The notes: a model not told the origin generated them from the letters alone. DNA of 64,000 nt from an uncultured Caldilineaceae bacterium (GCA_951813625.1 CATOTS010000017.1:45680-109679); one strand, 5' to 3'; counted from the stretch's first letter, positions 53,199 through 62,963 are shown. Program-made: numbers and translations.

Positions 53199-54059
53199 TC
53201 AGGCCGCCTCGGCAAAAACCGGTTTCTCCAGGATGGTCTGGGTTTCGTAAATGGAGCCGCCGCGCTCGGCCTCCGGCAGCGGTATCTCGATGGGAGCGTC
53301 GAGCATGCGGGGCCGTTTTGTCGGCTCGCCGCACACCATCGTATCCAGGTATTCCTGCCAGTTGCCGTAGCCCATAATGGACCAGGCGTCGGCGGCGCAA
53401 TATTGGTAGAGCAGCAGCCGACGCGGATTGGGCGAGACGTTGCGGGCTGAGGCATGCAGCGTTCTTACGTGGTGGATGGAGATGCCGCCGGCCTTCAACT
53501 CGATCGGCACGGCCTTGTCGGCGTCGGTCACCTCCTCGGTGACGGCGCCGGCGAAGCGGCCGTTCTGGTGATGCGTCAGGACCGGGCCCTTGTGCGAGCC
53601 GGGAATCACCAGCAGGCAGCCGTTCTCGTACTTCATGTCGTCCATGGAGACGCCGACGGCCAGGATGTCGTCATTGGTATGGGGATAGAAGGCCCAGTCC
53701 TGGTGCCACTCGACGGGGCTGCCGTATTCGGGCGATTTCATGTTCAGTTTGTTGCCATTTGAGCGCAGGTTCGGCCCGATCAGCTGGGCGACGATGGCAA
53801 CGATGCCGGGGTGATGGAGGTTCTTCATATAGACTTCGTGCTGATCAATCGGGTCCTTGAGCCGCCGCAGCTTGGGCGATTCGGGCGTGTGGCCAGGTTC
53901 GAGGTCGAAGACCGGGGTGTGCTCGGTGACGCTTGCGCTCAACTGTACGAACTCGTCGGTCACCTGCCGCAGCTCCGCAACTTCGTCTGCCGACAGGACG
54001 CCTTCAACGCCAAGATAGCCGTTCTCGTGATAGAAATCAATCTGTTCTCTGGTCAGCAT
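53199..54059 (-). CDS. Phytanoyl-CoA dioxygenase family protein
   Basis: 286-residue non-heme Fe(II)/2-oxoglutarate oxygenase. The HxD ligand pair lies in EWHQDWAFYPHTNDD and the distal histidine in GGISIHHVRTLHAS; an arginine a few residues later (PNPRRLLLYQY) binds 2-oxoglutarate. The substrate is unknown; bacterial PhyH proteins hydroxylate diverse metabolites. Same-strand trio with the amidohydrolase and the enolase-superfamily gene. Confidence 0.88.
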   Translation of the reverse strand: MLTREQIDFYHENGYLGVEGVLSADEVAELRQVTDEFVQLSASVTEHTPVFDLEPGHTPESPKLRRLKDPIDQHEVYMKNLHHPGIVAIVAQLIGPNLRSNGNKLNMKSPEYGSPVEWHQDWAFYPHTNDDILAVGVSMDDMKYENGCLLVIPGSHKGPVLTHHQNGRFAGAVTEEVTDADKAVPIELKAGGISIHHVRTLHASARNVSPNPRRLLLYQYCAADAWSIMGYGNWQEYLDTMVCGEPTKRPRMLDAPIEIPLPEAERGGSIYETQTILEKPVFAEAA

Positions 54060-54122
54060 GACGTTACTCCTTTTGATTTAGCGGCTCGGCGCGCTATGTA
54101 TTCTTGTCCAGACCATTATCTC

Positions 54123-55286
54123 TCAAAAGTACGATTCGATCCACTCTTCGGGGATTTCAAGGCCGAATCCGGGCGCGTCGCTGGGGATGAGCCATCCGTC
54201 CTCTGCGAAGGCGTTGCCGGGGATGCCGGTCGCCTCGCTCAGGGGCACGCCGGGCGCGGTTGCGATGTAGTATTCCAGCCAGGGCGCGCAGGCGATCGCG
54301 TGTGTGAAGTGCTGGCCGAACGGATTGCGTCCGCCGCCGTGCAGAATCACCTTTTTGCCGGCGGCGTCGGCGGCGGCCGCGATCTTCAGACAGGTGGACA
54401 GTCCGCCGCACCAGTTGATATCGGGCTGGAGAATGTCGACGACGTTGTGCCGCAGCGCCCACTGGAACGGCATGTGCGTATACCAGTGCTCCCCCGTGCT
54501 CAGCGTCTGCCAGGGGATGCGCTGCCGCACCTCGACGTGCCCGTCCAAATCTTCCGACAACAGGCACTCTTCCATCCACTTGAGGCGGTAGGGGCGCAAC
54601 GTTTCGGCCAGGCGGACCGTGTACTCGATGTCAAGCGCCATCCAGCAGTCGAGCATCAGCTCAGTCTCGTCGCCGACCAGCTCGCGGGCCTCCGCCACCA
54701 TCTCTTCGTTTTTGCGCAGGCCGTCCAGTCCGTCTGCCGGGCCGTAAGGGCAGGCAATCTTGAAGGCGCGGAATCCGAGCTCCTTGAACCAATCGAGGTC
54801 ATTGCCGGTCGAGTAGCAGAACTGCCGCTCCTTCTGCGCGCCGCCGATCAGGCTATAGACCGGCTGGCCCAGCAGCTTTCCCTTGGCGTCCCAGAGCGCC
54901 AGGTCGACCGCGCTGACCGCGTACGCGGCCAGGCCGACCGAGCCGTAGGGCTTGGTCAAGCGGAACATCATGTCGGCCAAGCGTTCGATCGCCAGCCCGT
55001 CTTCGCCGATCAGGTTGGGCGCGATGTGATCATCGATGATCGCCGCCGAGACGCGGCCATTGTCGGTCAGCCCCAGGCCCCACGTGCCGTCCTCAAGCGT
55101 CACCTTACACCAGGTCGACCCCCAGCGATTCGGCGTCCAGAGGCTGCGGTGCCGTTTGACCCTTGGATACCAGGACATCGGATTGGCAACTTCCGCGGTC
55201 TCAGCCCAGGACTTGCGGCGCGGCTTCGTGCCCGCGGACGGTGCGGGAAAGTTGACGCGTACCGCACGAATATCGGTGATCTTCAT
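54123..55286 (-). CDS. Enolase-superfamily dehydratase, L-rhamnonate-dehydratase-like
   Basis: 387 residues. The N-terminal capping domain begins MKITDIRAVRVNFP. RhmD-type features follow: RAFKIACPYGPADGLDGLRK with the catalytic-strand lysine, LMLDCWMALD (metal Asp), WMEECL (metal Glu), TLSTGEHWYT (metal Glu) and a catalytic-His candidate in VILHGGG. RhmD dehydrates L-rhamnonate to 2-keto-3-deoxy-L-rhamnonate. The GGG after the histidine differs from the HGSS of characterised RhmD, so another acid sugar is possible. First gene of the three-gene set. ATG 55286 is chosen because the extension to 55328 is not family-like. Confidence 0.85.
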   Translation of the reverse strand: MKITDIRAVRVNFPAPSAGTKPRRKSWAETAEVANPMSWYPRVKRHRSLWTPNRWGSTWCKVTLEDGTWGLGLTDNGRVSAAIIDDHIAPNLIGEDGLAIERLADMMFRLTKPYGSVGLAAYAVSAVDLALWDAKGKLLGQPVYSLIGGAQKERQFCYSTGNDLDWFKELGFRAFKIACPYGPADGLDGLRKNEEMVAEARELVGDETELMLDCWMALDIEYTVRLAETLRPYRLKWMEECLLSEDLDGHVEVRQRIPWQTLSTGEHWYTHMPFQWALRHNVVDILQPDINWCGGLSTCLKIAAAADAAGKKVILHGGGRNPFGQHFTHAIACAPWLEYYIATAPGVPLSEATGIPGNAFAEDGWLIPSDAPGFGLEIPEEWIESYF

Positions 55287-55460
55287 CGCGGTGGATTCCT
55301 TGCTGGTCGAAGATCTGGTCAGGTCCAAAACGCCGGCAAGGGCCGGGACCCGCTGCAGACCAGATTCGCCACCAGAACATACTTGAAAACGGCCGCATTG
55401 TCAAAGCAGATCCGGCCGCCTAAGGATAGCCTGCCTCCGCGCTGAGCTGCTTTGCGAATG

Positions 55461-55629
55461 CAGTCCAAAATTTGGGTACAGATACCCTTACCTCAAATAA
55501 CAACGGAGTCATGGCCGGCCCGTTGCGCATTCTCTGGATGGAGTGGAGGAATACGCATTCCCGAATTCTTTTGGGCGGTCGGGCCTGCGGCCCTCCCTTG
55601 TGCGGGGGGACTCCCCCCGCAACGCCCCC
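55461..55629 (+). repeat. Long form of the dispersed element, copy 7
   Basis: The CAGTCCAA anchor at 55461, the left module (ACGGAGTCATGGCC, GGAGGAATACGC) and the 50-bp core at 55580-55629, followed by the right module shared with copy 4. The rest of the 673-bp gap between the dehydratase and the APH gene (55287-55959) holds no gene that I can support. Confidence 0.85.
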
Positions 55630-55959
55630 CTGATGTTCTCCAACCGCCGAGTGTGGCGTCATTGCGACCCTGTGCCGCCTGCGGCCCTTCACGCCGCCAC
55701 CACCGTAGGGGCAGGCCCTGTGCCAGCCCTCTGCCAGCCCTCTGCCTGCCCTGTACCTCTCCTAAACCCGCTAAACAATTTCAGCCGCCGCCGGCATGAT
55801 TTCCCTGCCAGACGATTCCCACCCCAATTGTGGGATGTCCCCCGGGCTTTGCCTGGTTGCAGACATTACGACAGAGTTGCGCTATAATCGCCCGCAAGCG
55901 GGCGGCGCCGCGCGCCGCAGCCAGTCAGGAAGATTACAGAGACATCGCGACCAGTTCCC

Positions 55960-57021
55960 ATGGCCTCGCCATCCCTTTCCGATACCATCGAAGTCCGCGC
56001 CGATGAGCGCATCGGCGAAGACCAGGTCGCCGATTTTCTGCGCGGCAAGCTGCCCGGAACGGAGCATAAGCTTAGCATTCGACAGTTTGGCGGGGGCGCG
56101 GCAAATCTAACCTATTTGCTCGACTACGGAAGCAATCAGTACGTGCTGCGCCGCCCGCCGTTGGGCCCTGTGGCCCCTTCAGCCCACGACATGGCGCGCG
56201 AATCGAAGGTGCTCCTACGGTTGTGGAAGGCCTTCCCATGCGCGCCGCGGGCCTTCCTCTTCAGCGACGACGAGTCGATTGTCGGCGCGCCCTTCTTCGT
56301 GATGGAGCGCCGGCATGGCATCGTCGTGCGCAGTTCGATTCCACGCGCTTACGCCGGATTTCCCGACGCGCCCGCGCGCATGAGCAGGGCGTTGATAGAA
56401 ACGCTGGCCGACCTCCATGCCGTCGACTTCGGGCCAGTCGGCCTGGCAGACCTGGGGCGTCCGGCCGGTTTCATTCGCCGGCAGATCGAGGGCTGGTGGC
56501 GGCGCTGGCAGGCGGCCAAACTGGAAGAGCTGCCGGCCATGAACGCGGTCTACGACTGGCTGCGCAGCAACGAACCCCCGGAGGGCGCGGCCTCGCTCGT
56601 CCACAACGACTACAAGCTGGACAACGTGATGCTCGACCGCGACGATCCCGGGCGAATCGTCGCCGTCTTTGACTGGGACATGTGTACGCTCGGCGATCCG
56701 CTCTCGGACGTCGGCGCGCTGCTGGCCTGGTGGTGCCGGCCCGAAGACCCGCCCCACTTTCGGGCGATGGCGATGATGCCCCTGGACGACCGCTTTTTTT
56801 CCAGAGACGAGCTGATCGCGCACTACGCCGAATACAGCGGGCGCGACCTGTCCGCGATCCGTTTCTACCATGCGCTCAGCCTCTATCGCGTGACGGTGAT
56901 CATCGCCCAGATTTACGTTCGCTATGTGCGCGGCCAGACGCAGGACAGGCGCTTTGCTGCATTTGGGCCGCGCATTCCCGCCGCGGCGCAGGCGGCCCTC
57001 GACGTGGCGGAAGCGCGCTAG
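55960..57021 (+). CDS. Phosphotransferase family protein (APH fold, ACAD10/11 N-domain-like)
   Basis: 353-residue kinase-like protein. The nucleotide-binding beginning has NLTYLLDYGSNQYVLRRPP (family lysine replaced by R in VLRR). The catalytic loop is SLVHNDYKLDNVMLD and the metal loop VAVFDWDMCTLGDPLSDVG. This subgroup is fused to acyl-CoA dehydrogenase in human ACAD10/11 and phosphorylates 4-hydroxyacyl-CoAs. A free-standing ACAD11-like dehydrogenase exists at 4686-5869, so the two could work together; that is inference. Confidence 0.88.
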   Translation: MASPSLSDTIEVRADERIGEDQVADFLRGKLPGTEHKLSIRQFGGGAANLTYLLDYGSNQYVLRRPPLGPVAPSAHDMARESKVLLRLWKAFPCAPRAFLFSDDESIVGAPFFVMERRHGIVVRSSIPRAYAGFPDAPARMSRALIETLADLHAVDFGPVGLADLGRPAGFIRRQIEGWWRRWQAAKLEELPAMNAVYDWLRSNEPPEGAASLVHNDYKLDNVMLDRDDPGRIVAVFDWDMCTLGDPLSDVGALLAWWCRPEDPPHFRAMAMMPLDDRFFSRDELIAHYAEYSGRDLSAIRFYHALSLYRVTVIIAQIYVRYVRGQTQDRRFAAFGPRIPAAAQAALDVAEAR

Positions 57022-57144
57022 AGACGCGTACGGCCATCACTTGCACGGCGCGGGGCGGGTATCGAGATTGACGCAGATTTGCGGCGTGAATATCATTAGC
57101 TGAAATCAAGCGGCCGTTCAACACCAATGGAAGGAGTCACCGAC

Positions 57145-58401
57145 GTGCAGGAACACAAAATATCCATGCTGGGTACCGGCCTGATCGGGATGTTCTACAC
57201 AATGTCGCTCAACGGCGGCAGGGGCAAGGACCGGGTGCAGCTTGTCTACTCCCGCACGGAAGAGCGGGCAAGCGCCTTCGCCGACGAGTGGGGCATTCCC
57301 CAGTCGACGACCGATCTGACCGAAGCTTGTACCTCCGACGCAATCGACACCGTCGTCATCGGGCTGCCCAACCATATCCACGAAGAGTGTGTGGACCTGG
57401 CGGCAGGCGCCGGCAAGGCCATCCTCTGCACCAAGCCGCTCGGCCGCACTGCAGCCGAGGCCAAACGGATGATGGACAAGGTCGAAGCGACCGGCGTTTT
57501 CGGCGGCTACCTGGAGGACCTGTGCTATACGCCCAAGACGCTGAAGGCAATCGCCTCGGTTGAAAACGGCGCGCTCGGCGATGTCACCTGGGCCTGCTCG
57601 CGCGAAACGCATCCCGGTCCGCACAGCGACTGGTTCTGGGACCTGGAACAGGCCGGCGGTGGCGCCATTGTCGACCTGGGTTGCCACTGTATCGAGATCG
57701 TGCGCAGCTTCATCGGCAAGGACATCCGCCCGGTCGAGGTGATGTGCTGGGCCGACACGCTCGTGCATCCGATCGATGCCGAGGACAACGGCATCGCGCT
57801 GATCCGTTTCGAGAACGGCGCAATCGGTCAGTTCGAGGTGAGTTGGACTTTTCGCGGCGGCATGGACCTGCGCGACGAGGTCGCGGGCACCGAGGGCACC
57901 ATCTGGCTGAATCACTTCCTGCGCACCGGCTATGAGATGTACACCAGCGGCGCCGGCGCCGGCTACGTGGCCGAGAAGGCCGAGGCTGAGAGCGGCTGGC
58001 TCTTCCCCGTCGGCGACGAGGTGGTCGAGCTGGGCTACAGCGATATGTTCGACGATATGTTCGACTCGCTCGACGAGGGGCGCGAGCCGCGCGAGACCTT
58101 CTACGACGGATACGTGGTCAATGCCGTCATTGACGCCTGCTACCGTTCGGCCTCCTCGCGGCAGTGGGAGCCGGTCGACCTGGAAGTCTGGCGCGGGCGC
58201 GAAAATGTTCCCCTCATTCGCGATAGCCGCGGTCGGGCTGCCGCAGCCGCGTCTGCCGAAACCGACCCGGCCGAAACCCTCGCCGCCGCAGCCGGCCTGA
58301 CAATTATCAAGCGGGAACGAATGCCGGGCGGGCAGGTCAAGGTCATCATGAGGAACGATGAGACGGGCGAGATCAGCCAGGAAATCATCGAGAACACGTA
58401 G
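57145..58401 (+). CDS. Gfo/Idh/MocA family oxidoreductase
   Basis: 418 residues with the Rossmann motif [17 protein letters not shown], the conserved [14 protein letters not shown] (lysine of the EKP-type motif, here TKP) and [19 protein letters not shown] containing the D-x3-H-type catalytic cluster. GTG 57145 has AAGGAG 8 nt upstream and is preferred to ATG 57127. A C-terminal extension of about 60 residues is unusual. It is followed 8 bp later by an UlaG-like gene, so sugar or cyclitol breakdown is likely. Confidence 0.88.
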   Translation: MQEHKISMLGTGLIGMFYTMSLNGGRGKDRVQLVYSRTEERASAFADEWGIPQSTTDLTEACTSDAIDTVVIGLPNHIHEECVDLAAGAGKAILCTKPLGRTAAEAKRMMDKVEATGVFGGYLEDLCYTPKTLKAIASVENGALGDVTWACSRETHPGPHSDWFWDLEQAGGGAIVDLGCHCIEIVRSFIGKDIRPVEVMCWADTLVHPIDAEDNGIALIRFENGAIGQFEVSWTFRGGMDLRDEVAGTEGTIWLNHFLRTGYEMYTSGAGAGYVAEKAEAESGWLFPVGDEVVELGYSDMFDDMFDSLDEGREPRETFYDGYVVNAVIDACYRSASSRQWEPVDLEVWRGRENVPLIRDSRGRAAAAASAETDPAETLAAAAGLTIIKRERMPGGQVKVIMRNDETGEISQEIIENT

Positions 58402-58409
58402 CGTTTCCC

Positions 58410-59285
58410 ATGTCCCTGATTCAACCCCTCCTGCAGGATGAGGCTTTCCTCCAGGATGTGCAGGATGCCGCCGCCGATGCAGGCGCCTTGCACATCTGGT
58501 GGCTGGGCCAGAGCGGCTTCCTCCTCCAATGGCGGGGGCGCCACCTGCTTCTTGACCCCTACCTATCCGACTCGCTCACCACAAAGTACGCCGCGACCGA
58601 CAAACCGCATATCCGCATGACCGAACGCGTAGTCGCGCCGGAGAAGCTCGGTTTCATCGATGTGGCAACCTCCAGCCACAACCATACCGACCACCTCGAC
58701 GCGGCAACGCTGGGCTCGCTGCTGGCCGAAAATCGCGGCTTGCGGCTGGTCATTGCGGAGGCGAATCGGGCATTTGTCGCTGACCGGCTGGGCTGCGATC
58801 CGGAGATGCCAGTCGGCCTGGACGACGGGGTGAGAGCGCAGGTAGGCGACTTCGAATTCACCGGCATCGCCGCCGCCCACGAGGCGCTGGAGACCGACGC
58901 GCAGGGCCGGCACAGATTCCTGGGCTACATCGTGCGCTGCGGCCCGTGGACTGTCTATCACAGTGGAGATACTGTCAACTACACTGGGCTGGTGGAGCGG
59001 CTGAAACCCTACAACATCGACGTTGCGATGCTGCCGATCAACGGCAGCCGTCCGGAGCGCAGGGTGGCGGGCAACCTCAGCGGAAGTGAGGCCGCCGGGC
59101 TCGCCCGCGCCATCAACGCGCAGTTAGCGGTCCCCTGCCACTACGAGATGTTCACCTTCAACACCGAGTCGCCGGAAGAGTTCATCGCCGCGGCCGCTGG
59201 GCTGGGGCAGCCGGTGCGTGCGTTGCGCGCCGGCGAGCGTTGCACACTGCAGAAGTCTGTCAACGGCGCGGTGACGAGTCGCTGA
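58410..59285 (+). CDS. MBL-fold hydrolase, UlaG-like lactonase
   Basis: 291 residues with the metallo-beta-lactamase motif SSHNHTDHLDAATLG (HxHxDH), HSGDTVNYTGL for the bridging aspartate, and VPCHYEMFTFN for the last histidine. The closest recognisable relative is L-ascorbate-6-phosphate lactonase UlaG. No ascorbate PTS is present, so another lactone is likely. It ends 26 bp inside the convergent PfkB gene. Confidence 0.87.
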   Translation: MSLIQPLLQDEAFLQDVQDAAADAGALHIWWLGQSGFLLQWRGRHLLLDPYLSDSLTTKYAATDKPHIRMTERVVAPEKLGFIDVATSSHNHTDHLDAATLGSLLAENRGLRLVIAEANRAFVADRLGCDPEMPVGLDDGVRAQVGDFEFTGIAAAHEALETDAQGRHRFLGYIVRCGPWTVYHSGDTVNYTGLVERLKPYNIDVAMLPINGSRPERRVAGNLSGSEAAGLARAINAQLAVPCHYEMFTFNTESPEEFIAAAAGLGQPVRALRAGERCTLQKSVNGAVTSR

Positions 59286-60228
59286 AGTAGGCGACCGCCG
59301 CCCGCGACAAAGCGTCGAGCGGGAGGTCCGGCGTCGAGATGACGATTGCCGCGGTCGCGTTTCCGAAGCGGGCCGCCTGTACAGGCGTTGCTCCCTCGCC
59401 GATAGCGAGCAGAAATCCGGCGTTGAACGAGTCGCCGGCGCCGACGGTGGTCTGGACGTCTACGGCGAAACCGGGCACTGCCGTTGGCCCTTCCATCTCG
59501 CCTCGCTGCAGGACGGTTGCGCCGTCCGCGCCCTGCTTGATGACAACGCAGCCCGTGCCGCCCTCCACGATTTCAGTCATTGCCTTTGCCAGGTCTTCCT
59601 CGTGCGTGCAGACGCCCAGTTCATGCTCGTTGCAGATGAAGAAATCGGTGTAGGCCAGCAGCGGACGCAGCTCTTCCAGCCGCGGCGGGTCGCCGATCGC
59701 CGGTCCTATGTCGGCGGCGGTGAGCGTGCCGCTGCGGCGGGCCCTTCTGAAAAGATCGACCGCGCCGTCGGGGCGCAGGCCGGGCATAATCGAATAGCTG
59801 GTCAGCAGCAGCGTATGCGACCGCTGCAAGAGCGCGTCGTCAATGGCGTCGCCGGCAACTGCATTGTTGGCGCCGGGGTGATGGAAGGCGATGCGGTTCT
59901 GCTGCGCGTCGCTCAGAATCAGCGTTGTGGCCGTGCCCATGCCCGCAAATCGCCTGACGCCCGCCATCTCCACGCCGGCGCCGGCCAGTTGCCCCGCCAT
60001 CCAGTCGCCCAGGTGGTCCTCGCCGAGGCCGCCAACCAATGCGACCGGCGCGCCGAGACGCGCCAGGGCATAGGCGGAATTGGCGCCGTTGCCGCCCAGT
60101 GAACTGCGCAGCGGATCGTCGTGGAATACGAGGCTGTCGACGGTGAATTCGTCGCCCTCGCTGTGGGGCAAGGCGTCCAGATTGGAGACGAAGAGATCGA
60201 CGGTAGCGGTGCCGATGACGGTGAACAT
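59260..60228 (-). CDS. PfkB family carbohydrate kinase
   Basis: 322-residue ribokinase-like sugar kinase. The N-terminal SSLGGNGANSAYALARLG binds substrate and VGAGDSFNAGFLLAIGEG carries the catalytic Asp and the anion hole. FTVIGTATVDLFV opens the fold. The sugar is unknown (2-keto-3-deoxy acid, ribose or fructose types are possible). Convergent with the UlaG-like gene and divergent from the carbohydrate importer. Confidence 0.92.
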   Translation of the reverse strand: MFTVIGTATVDLFVSNLDALPHSEGDEFTVDSLVFHDDPLRSSLGGNGANSAYALARLGAPVALVGGLGEDHLGDWMAGQLAGAGVEMAGVRRFAGMGTATTLILSDAQQNRIAFHHPGANNAVAGDAIDDALLQRSHTLLLTSYSIMPGLRPDGAVDLFRRARRSGTLTAADIGPAIGDPPRLEELRPLLAYTDFFICNEHELGVCTHEEDLAKAMTEIVEGGTGCVVIKQGADGATVLQRGEMEGPTAVPGFAVDVQTTVGAGDSFNAGFLLAIGEGATPVQAARFGNATAAIVISTPDLPLDALSRAAVAYFSDSSPRR

Positions 60229-60421
60229 GGTCTTGCTGCCTTTTCTTAGAGTAGGACGTGCGTTGGAGTTGGACCGGGGTCGACCGCGGCCTTCGGATTT
60301 AACATTGTCAAGAGAAGTCCTTTATTTTATCGCCAATCGCCGTCCGTGTGAAACAGCATCTGCGGCATAACTGGATTCAGTTACATGAACACAAGATTTT
60401 CTATTTGAACGGCCAGTTTGA

Positions 60422-60427
60422 TATACT
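60422..60427 (+). promoter_or_regulatory. Extended -10 promoter for the carbohydrate importer
   Basis: TTTGATATACT provides a TGn-extended -10 about 183 nt upstream of the binding-protein start, in the 381-bp divergent gap (60229-60609). The long leader in between shows no other clear signal. Confidence 0.45.
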
Positions 60428-60609
60428 TTGCCTGTCGCCTGCGCCGTGAGGCCGCCCCGGGTTGCAGCTCCCAGAGTCGAGTGGGCCCGAGCTGCCCGGC
60501 CTGTCTTCCGCCCGGCCGCACGCGCGAAGGCCGCACGGTCCGACCAACTTCAACGACTGCCAATCCCATCGATAAAGCCCCCGAAACTCAACCCAAGGAG
60601 GTAGACCGA

Positions 60610-61962
60610 ATGAACGAACAGACCGTCAACCGCCGCGCCTTCCTGCGCACCACCGGCCTCGTTGCTGGCGGCGCCGCCCTGGCTGCCTGCGCCGTGCCCG
60701 GCGCCGAACCTGCTGGCGCGGGTGACGACTCAATGGCCGCCGAACCCGAGTCCATCGAATTTGTCTCGGGCTGGGGGAGCGCCGTGGAGCCGTTTGAGCA
60801 GATCGCCCAGCTGGAAAGCTTCAAGGCCCTCGCCGGCGAAGATACAGAATTCAATGTTCGCCTTGTTGGCCTGGAGGACCTTGCCGCTGCCCTCGCAGCC
60901 GGTGATACGCCCGACGGTGGCTCAAACATTGACTACCCCGGTCACTGGGCGCGCGGCATCGTAATTGACTGCAATGACTACGTCAATGGCAGCGATATCA
61001 TCGACCCGTCAGACGTGCTCGAACCTTCTTGGAATGCCGCCGTCTATGGCAGCAATCTGATCGGTGTGCCCTCCGTCGAGGGCTTCACGTGGTATGGATT
61101 GAACTACAATGCCAAGCACGTCGAAGAGGTGGGCCTCGATGTCGACGACCCGCCCCTGACTTGGGAGGCTGTCATGGAGTGGCATGTGGAGCTGTCCAAG
61201 TTCGACGAAGGCGGCAACGTCCTCCGCATGGGCTTCGACCCTGTGGATGCCATGGCGGCCGAGCCGGATTTCATCTCCCACTCCTTCGGCCATGCCTGGT
61301 GGAACGACGAGGAGCAGACCTTCGATTTTGACCATGAACTTATGGCCCTGGGCATCGAAACCCAGGCCGAGTTCTTCCGTCACATTGGCCCCGATAACTT
61401 TGCCGGCCTGCGCTCCGTCGAGGGTCAGGGAAGGTGGGGCGGCTCCTACAACGCAGAGGTGCAGTCGATGATAATGGACGGCTACTGGCACTGCGGCGAA
61501 ACCGTAGGTGAGAAACCGGAGCTCGCGCCATTCAACCGCTCCACCTGGCCGCCGGTGCCCGCCTTCCGCGAAGGCGCCAAAATCCAGGCGACCGGCGCCC
61601 ATATGATCCAGATCTTCAAGGAGGCCAATAATCCGGACGGCATGTTCAAATTTGCCGAAATTATGCACACCCATGAGCCGATGAACATCATTTTCGATTC
61701 CGTCGGCTGGATCATGAGTGTCAAGTCCTTTATTGCGACCATAGACCCCGATACATATCCCGGTCTGCGCTTCTACCTCGATAGCCTTGATGAGGTGACC
61801 GATTGGCTTATCGGCCGCCGCTGCCCGATCCACTGGTACCTGTTCGCACAGGTAAACGAGCTGCGCGAGCAGGTCTATCGTGACTTTATGACCGCCGAAG
61901 AGGCTGTGGCGGAGATGCAGAAACGCGCCGAGGCCGAATGGGAGGCGCAGGGACTTTCGTAG
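60610..61962 (+). CDS. Carbohydrate ABC transporter substrate-binding lipoprotein with Tat-type signal
   Basis: 450-residue family 1 extracellular solute-binding protein. The twin-arginine signal NRRAFLRTTGLVAGGAALAA is followed by a lipobox cysteine (LAAC). The mature part has the usual two-lobe pattern: YGSNLIGVPSVEGFTWYGLN, MIMDGYWHCG and TGAHMIQIFKEANNP. ATG 60610 follows AAGGAGGT at about 7 nt. It delivers an oligosaccharide or sugar to the two permeases downstream; no ATPase is present in the window, so a shared MsmK-like ATPase or one beyond the edge is needed. Confidence 0.92.
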   Translation: MNEQTVNRRAFLRTTGLVAGGAALAACAVPGAEPAGAGDDSMAAEPESIEFVSGWGSAVEPFEQIAQLESFKALAGEDTEFNVRLVGLEDLAAALAAGDTPDGGSNIDYPGHWARGIVIDCNDYVNGSDIIDPSDVLEPSWNAAVYGSNLIGVPSVEGFTWYGLNYNAKHVEEVGLDVDDPPLTWEAVMEWHVELSKFDEGGNVLRMGFDPVDAMAAEPDFISHSFGHAWWNDEEQTFDFDHELMALGIETQAEFFRHIGPDNFAGLRSVEGQGRWGGSYNAEVQSMIMDGYWHCGETVGEKPELAPFNRSTWPPVPAFREGAKIQATGAHMIQIFKEANNPDGMFKFAEIMHTHEPMNIIFDSVGWIMSVKSFIATIDPDTYPGLRFYLDSLDEVTDWLIGRRCPIHWYLFAQVNELREQVYRDFMTAEEAVAEMQKRAEAEWEAQGLS

Positions 61963-62030
61963 TCGCACGCCGGCGACCGGTCCAGCTGTATCCGGTCGCC
62001 GGCCGTCTGCTACCCTTCCAGGGTGACTTC

Positions 62031-62963
62031 ATGGCCGCACGTGCACAAGCCGAGAGTACACAAAGTGTCAGCCGTTTTACCCCGGGTGAATGGCGCAACC
62101 TGCGCCTGGGCCTGCTATTCGTCTCGCCCTGGGTTTTGGGTTTCTTGGTCTTCACTATCTATCCGCTGATCGCATCGCTCTACTACAGCCTGACCCGCTA
62201 CGATCTGCTCAGGCCCCCCGTCTTCCTCGGCCTCAAGAACTACACAATCCTCTTCTTCGACGATCCCCACTTCTGGAACGTGATGGGCAACACCATCTAC
62301 TATGTCGGATTCAGCGTCCCGCTCGGCGTAGGCTCGGCCTTCATCATCGCCAATATGCTCAACTCGCGCGTCGTCGCCCGCACCTTTTTCCGCGGCATTA
62401 TCTACATTCCCTCGATTGTGCCCGCAGTCGCCTCGGCAATGGTGTGGGACTTCCTCATGAACGTCCAGTGGGGTGCAATCAACGGTCTCCTGCGCTCTTT
62501 CGGCCTACCAATTATCCCCTTCCTGTCGAATCCTGCATGGTCCAAGCCATCGCTGATCCTTGTTGCCGTTTGGGCCAATGGCGCCGCCGTCGTGATCTTT
62601 CTCGCCTCACTGCAGGATGTGCCGCGCGCGCTCTACGAAGCCGCCACCGTCGATGGGGCCAACATGTGGCACCGTTTTCGAAACGTTACGATTCCAATTA
62701 CATCACCCATCATCCTGTTCAACCTGATCATGGGGTTGATCGTCGCCTTCCAGGAGTTTACGATCCCTTGGATTCTTACTCAGGGCGGGCCCATGAATTC
62801 GACCGAGTTCTACCTGGTGCACCTGTACCGCAACGCCTTTGCCTATCTGCGCATGGGTAAGGCGTCTGCACTCGCCTGGATTCTCCTCCTCATCATTGTC
62901 GTCTTTACCATGATAGTTTTCCGCTCCTCGGCACGCTGGGTCTACTACGGAGGCGAAAAGTGA
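62031..62963 (+). CDS. Carbohydrate ABC transporter permease (MalF/UgpA type)
   Basis: 310 residues with six transmembrane helices. A charged N-terminus precedes LGLLFVSPWVLGFLVFTIYP. The EAA loop is ALYEAATVDGANMWHRFRNV and the C-terminal TLIxxxxGLI-like segment is NLIMGLIVAFQEFT. ATG 62031 is chosen because upstream residues overlap the intergenic spacer. It is coupled to the next permease by a 4-nt overlap (GTGA). Confidence 0.92.
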   Translation: MAARAQAESTQSVSRFTPGEWRNLRLGLLFVSPWVLGFLVFTIYPLIASLYYSLTRYDLLRPPVFLGLKNYTILFFDDPHFWNVMGNTIYYVGFSVPLGVGSAFIIANMLNSRVVARTFFRGIIYIPSIVPAVASAMVWDFLMNVQWGAINGLLRSFGLPIIPFLSNPAWSKPSLILVAVWANGAAVVIFLASLQDVPRALYEAATVDGANMWHRFRNVTIPITSPIILFNLIMGLIVAFQEFTIPWILTQGGPMNSTEFYLVHLYRNAFAYLRMGKASALAWILLLIIVVFTMIVFRSSARWVYYGGEK

